Origin: an uncultured Porphyromonadaceae bacterium
GTDB taxonomy: Bacteria > Bacteroidota > Bacteroidia > Bacteroidales > Muribaculaceae
Length of the DNA stretch: 7,476 bases
Assembly: GCA_900551515.1 (NCBI GenBank)
Contig: URWH01000086.1
Span: 1 to 7,476 of the forward strand
Direction of reading: 5' to 3'
Shown here: one piece after another, positions 5,899 to 7,476 of the stretch
Layout: each line of letters opens with the position of its first letter
Position numbering within the stretch: position 1 is the stretch's first letter
Program-made: the position numbers and the translations under genes
Notes under the pieces: model-generated
What the model was told of the DNA's origin: nothing
Seen by the model: only the letters and a program-made list of their open reading frames with translations
Database searches by the model: none

Positions 5899-7476
5899 AT
5901 GAAAACCAATCTCAGTTCACAGATCAAACTCGACCGCATTCCGCGCCGATATTATGATCCTCAGGGTGAAATCGAATTCACCGCACTCACCAGAGAAGAA
6001 AAGGTCTATACCCGCATTTTCGAAACCGTCAACGAAGGCAGCCGCTACATTGCCGAAAGCATCGTGCGCTACATCAACCGTTACGTTGCCGAAAAGGGTA
6101 AATGTGTGCTTGCACTGGGCGCCGGCAACGGCACTCACAGCGTCTATGCCGAGCTCATCAAGCTTTACAAAGAAGGCAACGTGAGCTTTGAGAATGTGAT
6201 AGTGTATAACATCAGCGAATTTTTCCCGCTACTGCCTGAAGGTCCGAGCACGATGAAACGTCTGAACGATCTGCTGCTCGACCAGGTGAACATCAAAGCC
6301 GAGAATATCCGCACCATCGATCCGGCTATCACAAAAGAAAACATGTATGAATACTGCAAGGCCTACGAGCAGTCAATAGCCGACGAAGGCGGCATCGACA
6401 TCACGGTATGTGAGATCGGGGCCATCGGATCGTTGGCATTCAACGAGCCGGGCAGCGCACCTTCGAGCCTTTGCCGTCTGGTGCTTCTCGGCAGCGAGGC
6501 CCGCCACATCATCGCATCGGACTACAGCTGCGAACATGTGCCGACCAACGCCATCACGCTTGGCATCTCCAACCTGCTGTCGGCCCGCCGCATCGTCACC
6601 ATGGCATGGGGCGAGAACAATGCCGCCATCATCAAGAAGACAGTTGAGGAGCCGGCATCGGCAGCCGTTCCGGCATCATTCCTTCAGGGTCATGCACATG
6701 CCAAAGTGGTAGTTGACCTTCCAGCAGCCGAGGATCTCACCCGCATCAGCCAGCCATGGAAAGTGACCTCATGCGAATGGAACGACAAGCTTATCCGCCG
6801 CGCCATCGTATGGCTCTGCGAGATGACAGGCAAACCGATCCTGAAACTCACCGACAAAGACTATAACGACTGGGGCCTGGGCGAACTTCTCGCACTCTAC
6901 GGCTCGGCCTACAATGTCAACATCAAGATATTCAACGATCTTCAGCACACCATCACCGGCTGGCCCGGCGGCAAACCCAATGCCGACGACACCTACCGTC
7001 CCGAACGTGCCAATCCTTATCCCAAGCGTGTGATCGTGTTCTCGCCGCACCCCGACGACGACGTGATCTCGATGGGCGGCACGCTGAAGCGCCTTGTAGA
7101 CCAGAAACACGACGTGCACGTGGCATATGAGACTTCGGGCAACATCGCTGTGGGCGATGAGGATATGATGCGCTATTTCCTGATGATGGACAAGATCGCG
7201 CCAATGTTTGGTTTCGGAACTGACGACTATAAAGAACTCAGCAAGAAGGTGCGCACATTCGTGGACGGTAAGAAAGCCGGCGATGTCGACATCCCCGAAA
7301 TCCGCGAGATCAAGACAATGATCCGTCAGGCAGAAGCTACGATCGCCTGCAACTATATCGGCGTGAAACCTCAGAATATCCATTTCCTGCGTCTGCCGTT
7401 CTATGAGACAGGCACAATCAAGAAGGGTGACCTTTCGGAGGCCGACATCGACCGCGTGAAAGCGCTTCTCGAAGAG
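5899..7476 (+). CDS. NagB-like/PIG-L (LmbE) fusion protein, 3' end outside window
   Basis: An open frame of 526 codons without a stop runs off the window end. It resembles the Bacteroides protein annotated as glucosamine-6-phosphate deaminase-like (about 660 residues as I recall), so roughly 135 residues are probably missing. Residues 15-280 are NagB-like: VSFENV near 95-100 and LAFNEPGSA at 179-187 match the neighbouring nagB product. However, catalytic Asp72, Asp141 and His143 of NagB are replaced by Ser106, Ile176 and Ser178; only the Glu148 equivalent (Glu183) remains. The phosphate loop reads GAGNGTH and the Lys208 equivalent is Asn241, so deaminase activity is unlikely. After a linker (about 281-375), a PIG-L/LmbE domain starts with SPHPDDDV: His384, Asp386 and Asp387 are the expected zinc and catalytic residues of this N-deacetylase family. 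The distal zinc histidine would lie beyond the window. No signal peptide, so cytosolic. The true substrate is unknown. Confidence 0.9.
   Translation, partial: MKTNLSSQIKLDRIPRRYYDPQGEIEFTALTREEKVYTRIFETVNEGSRYIAESIVRYINRYVAEKGKCVLALGAGNGTHSVYAELIKLYKEGNVSFENVIVYNISEFFPLLPEGPSTMKRLNDLLLDQVNIKAENIRTIDPAITKENMYEYCKAYEQSIADEGGIDITVCEIGAIGSLAFNEPGSAPSSLCRLVLLGSEARHIIASDYSCEHVPTNAITLGISNLLSARRIVTMAWGENNAAIIKKTVEEPASAAVPASFLQGHAHAKVVVDLPAAEDLTRISQPWKVTSCEWNDKLIRRAIVWLCEMTGKPILKLTDKDYNDWGLGELLALYGSAYNVNIKIFNDLQHTITGWPGGKPNADDTYRPERANPYPKRVIVFSPHPDDDVISMGGTLKRLVDQKHDVHVAYETSGNIAVGDEDMMRYFLMMDKIAPMFGFGTDDYKELSKKVRTFVDGKKAGDVDIPEIREIKTMIRQAEATIACNYIGVKPQNIHFLRLPFYETGTIKKGDLSEADIDRVKALLEE

Noticed and set aside
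6769..7383. 204-codon open frame on the - strand inside the fusion gene
   Set aside because: The + strand frame from 5899 is continuous and carries PIG-L motifs, so the antisense frame is a shadow.
1..7476. CRISPR arrays, tRNA or rRNA genes, insertion sequences and phage genes
   Set aside because: I looked for regular spaced repeats, tRNA-like cloverleafs, transposase motifs and terminal inverted repeats and saw none.

Overview
The window looks like chromosomal DNA of a member of the Bacteroidota, most likely Bacteroidales and possibly Muribaculaceae. The evidence is: TAnnTTTG-type -7 promoter boxes just upstream of three transcription units; A-rich starts without strong Shine-Dalgarno sequences; a lipoprotein with a Leu-Thr-Gly-Cys lipobox; and a NagB-like/PIG-L fusion protein that I recall as typical of Bacteroides and relatives. 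Coding DNA is GC-rich with C- or G-ending codons, and the intergenic promoter regions are AT-rich. The assignment is inference, because no rRNA or other strong taxonomic marker is present.

Layout. Positions 1-140 hold no convincing gene, but contain a promoter and a near-copy of it. A co-directional four-gene cluster follows on the + strand: an exported S9A prolyl oligopeptidase (141-2291); a lipoprotein with a BamE/SmpA-like C-terminus (2288-3220, ATGA overlap with the peptidase); a PhnP-like metallo-beta-lactamase-fold phosphodiesterase (3229-4014); and a second, unrelated MBL-fold hydrolase (4038-4754). Gaps are -4, 8 and 23 bp, so it is probably one operon. A strong hairpin at 4803-4841, with T-containing tracts on both sides, separates this cluster from the convergent nagB gene.

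The second half is a divergent pair of NagB homologues. nagB (5741-4932, - strand) encodes a complete glucosamine-6-phosphate deaminase with every E. coli catalytic and allosteric residue I could place. Facing away across a 157-bp intergenic region is a gene (5899 to beyond the window end) whose product starts with a NagB-like domain that has lost three of four catalytic residues and the phosphate contacts, and continues into a PIG-L/LmbE zinc deacetylase-like domain. The intergenic region holds a promoter for each gene, a 12-bp direct repeat in the nagB leader and a GC-rich dyad between the promoters.

Functionally, nagB converts glucosamine-6-phosphate to fructose-6-phosphate and ammonia (amino-sugar catabolism). 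The fused neighbour may deacetylate an N-acetylated amino sugar or glycoconjugate, with its dead NagB domain acting as a binding, oligomerisation or regulatory module; this is inference. The fusion is the most interesting object in the window, although the protein type itself is already known in Bacteroidota and only its function appears undescribed. The + strand cluster shows no obvious common pathway.
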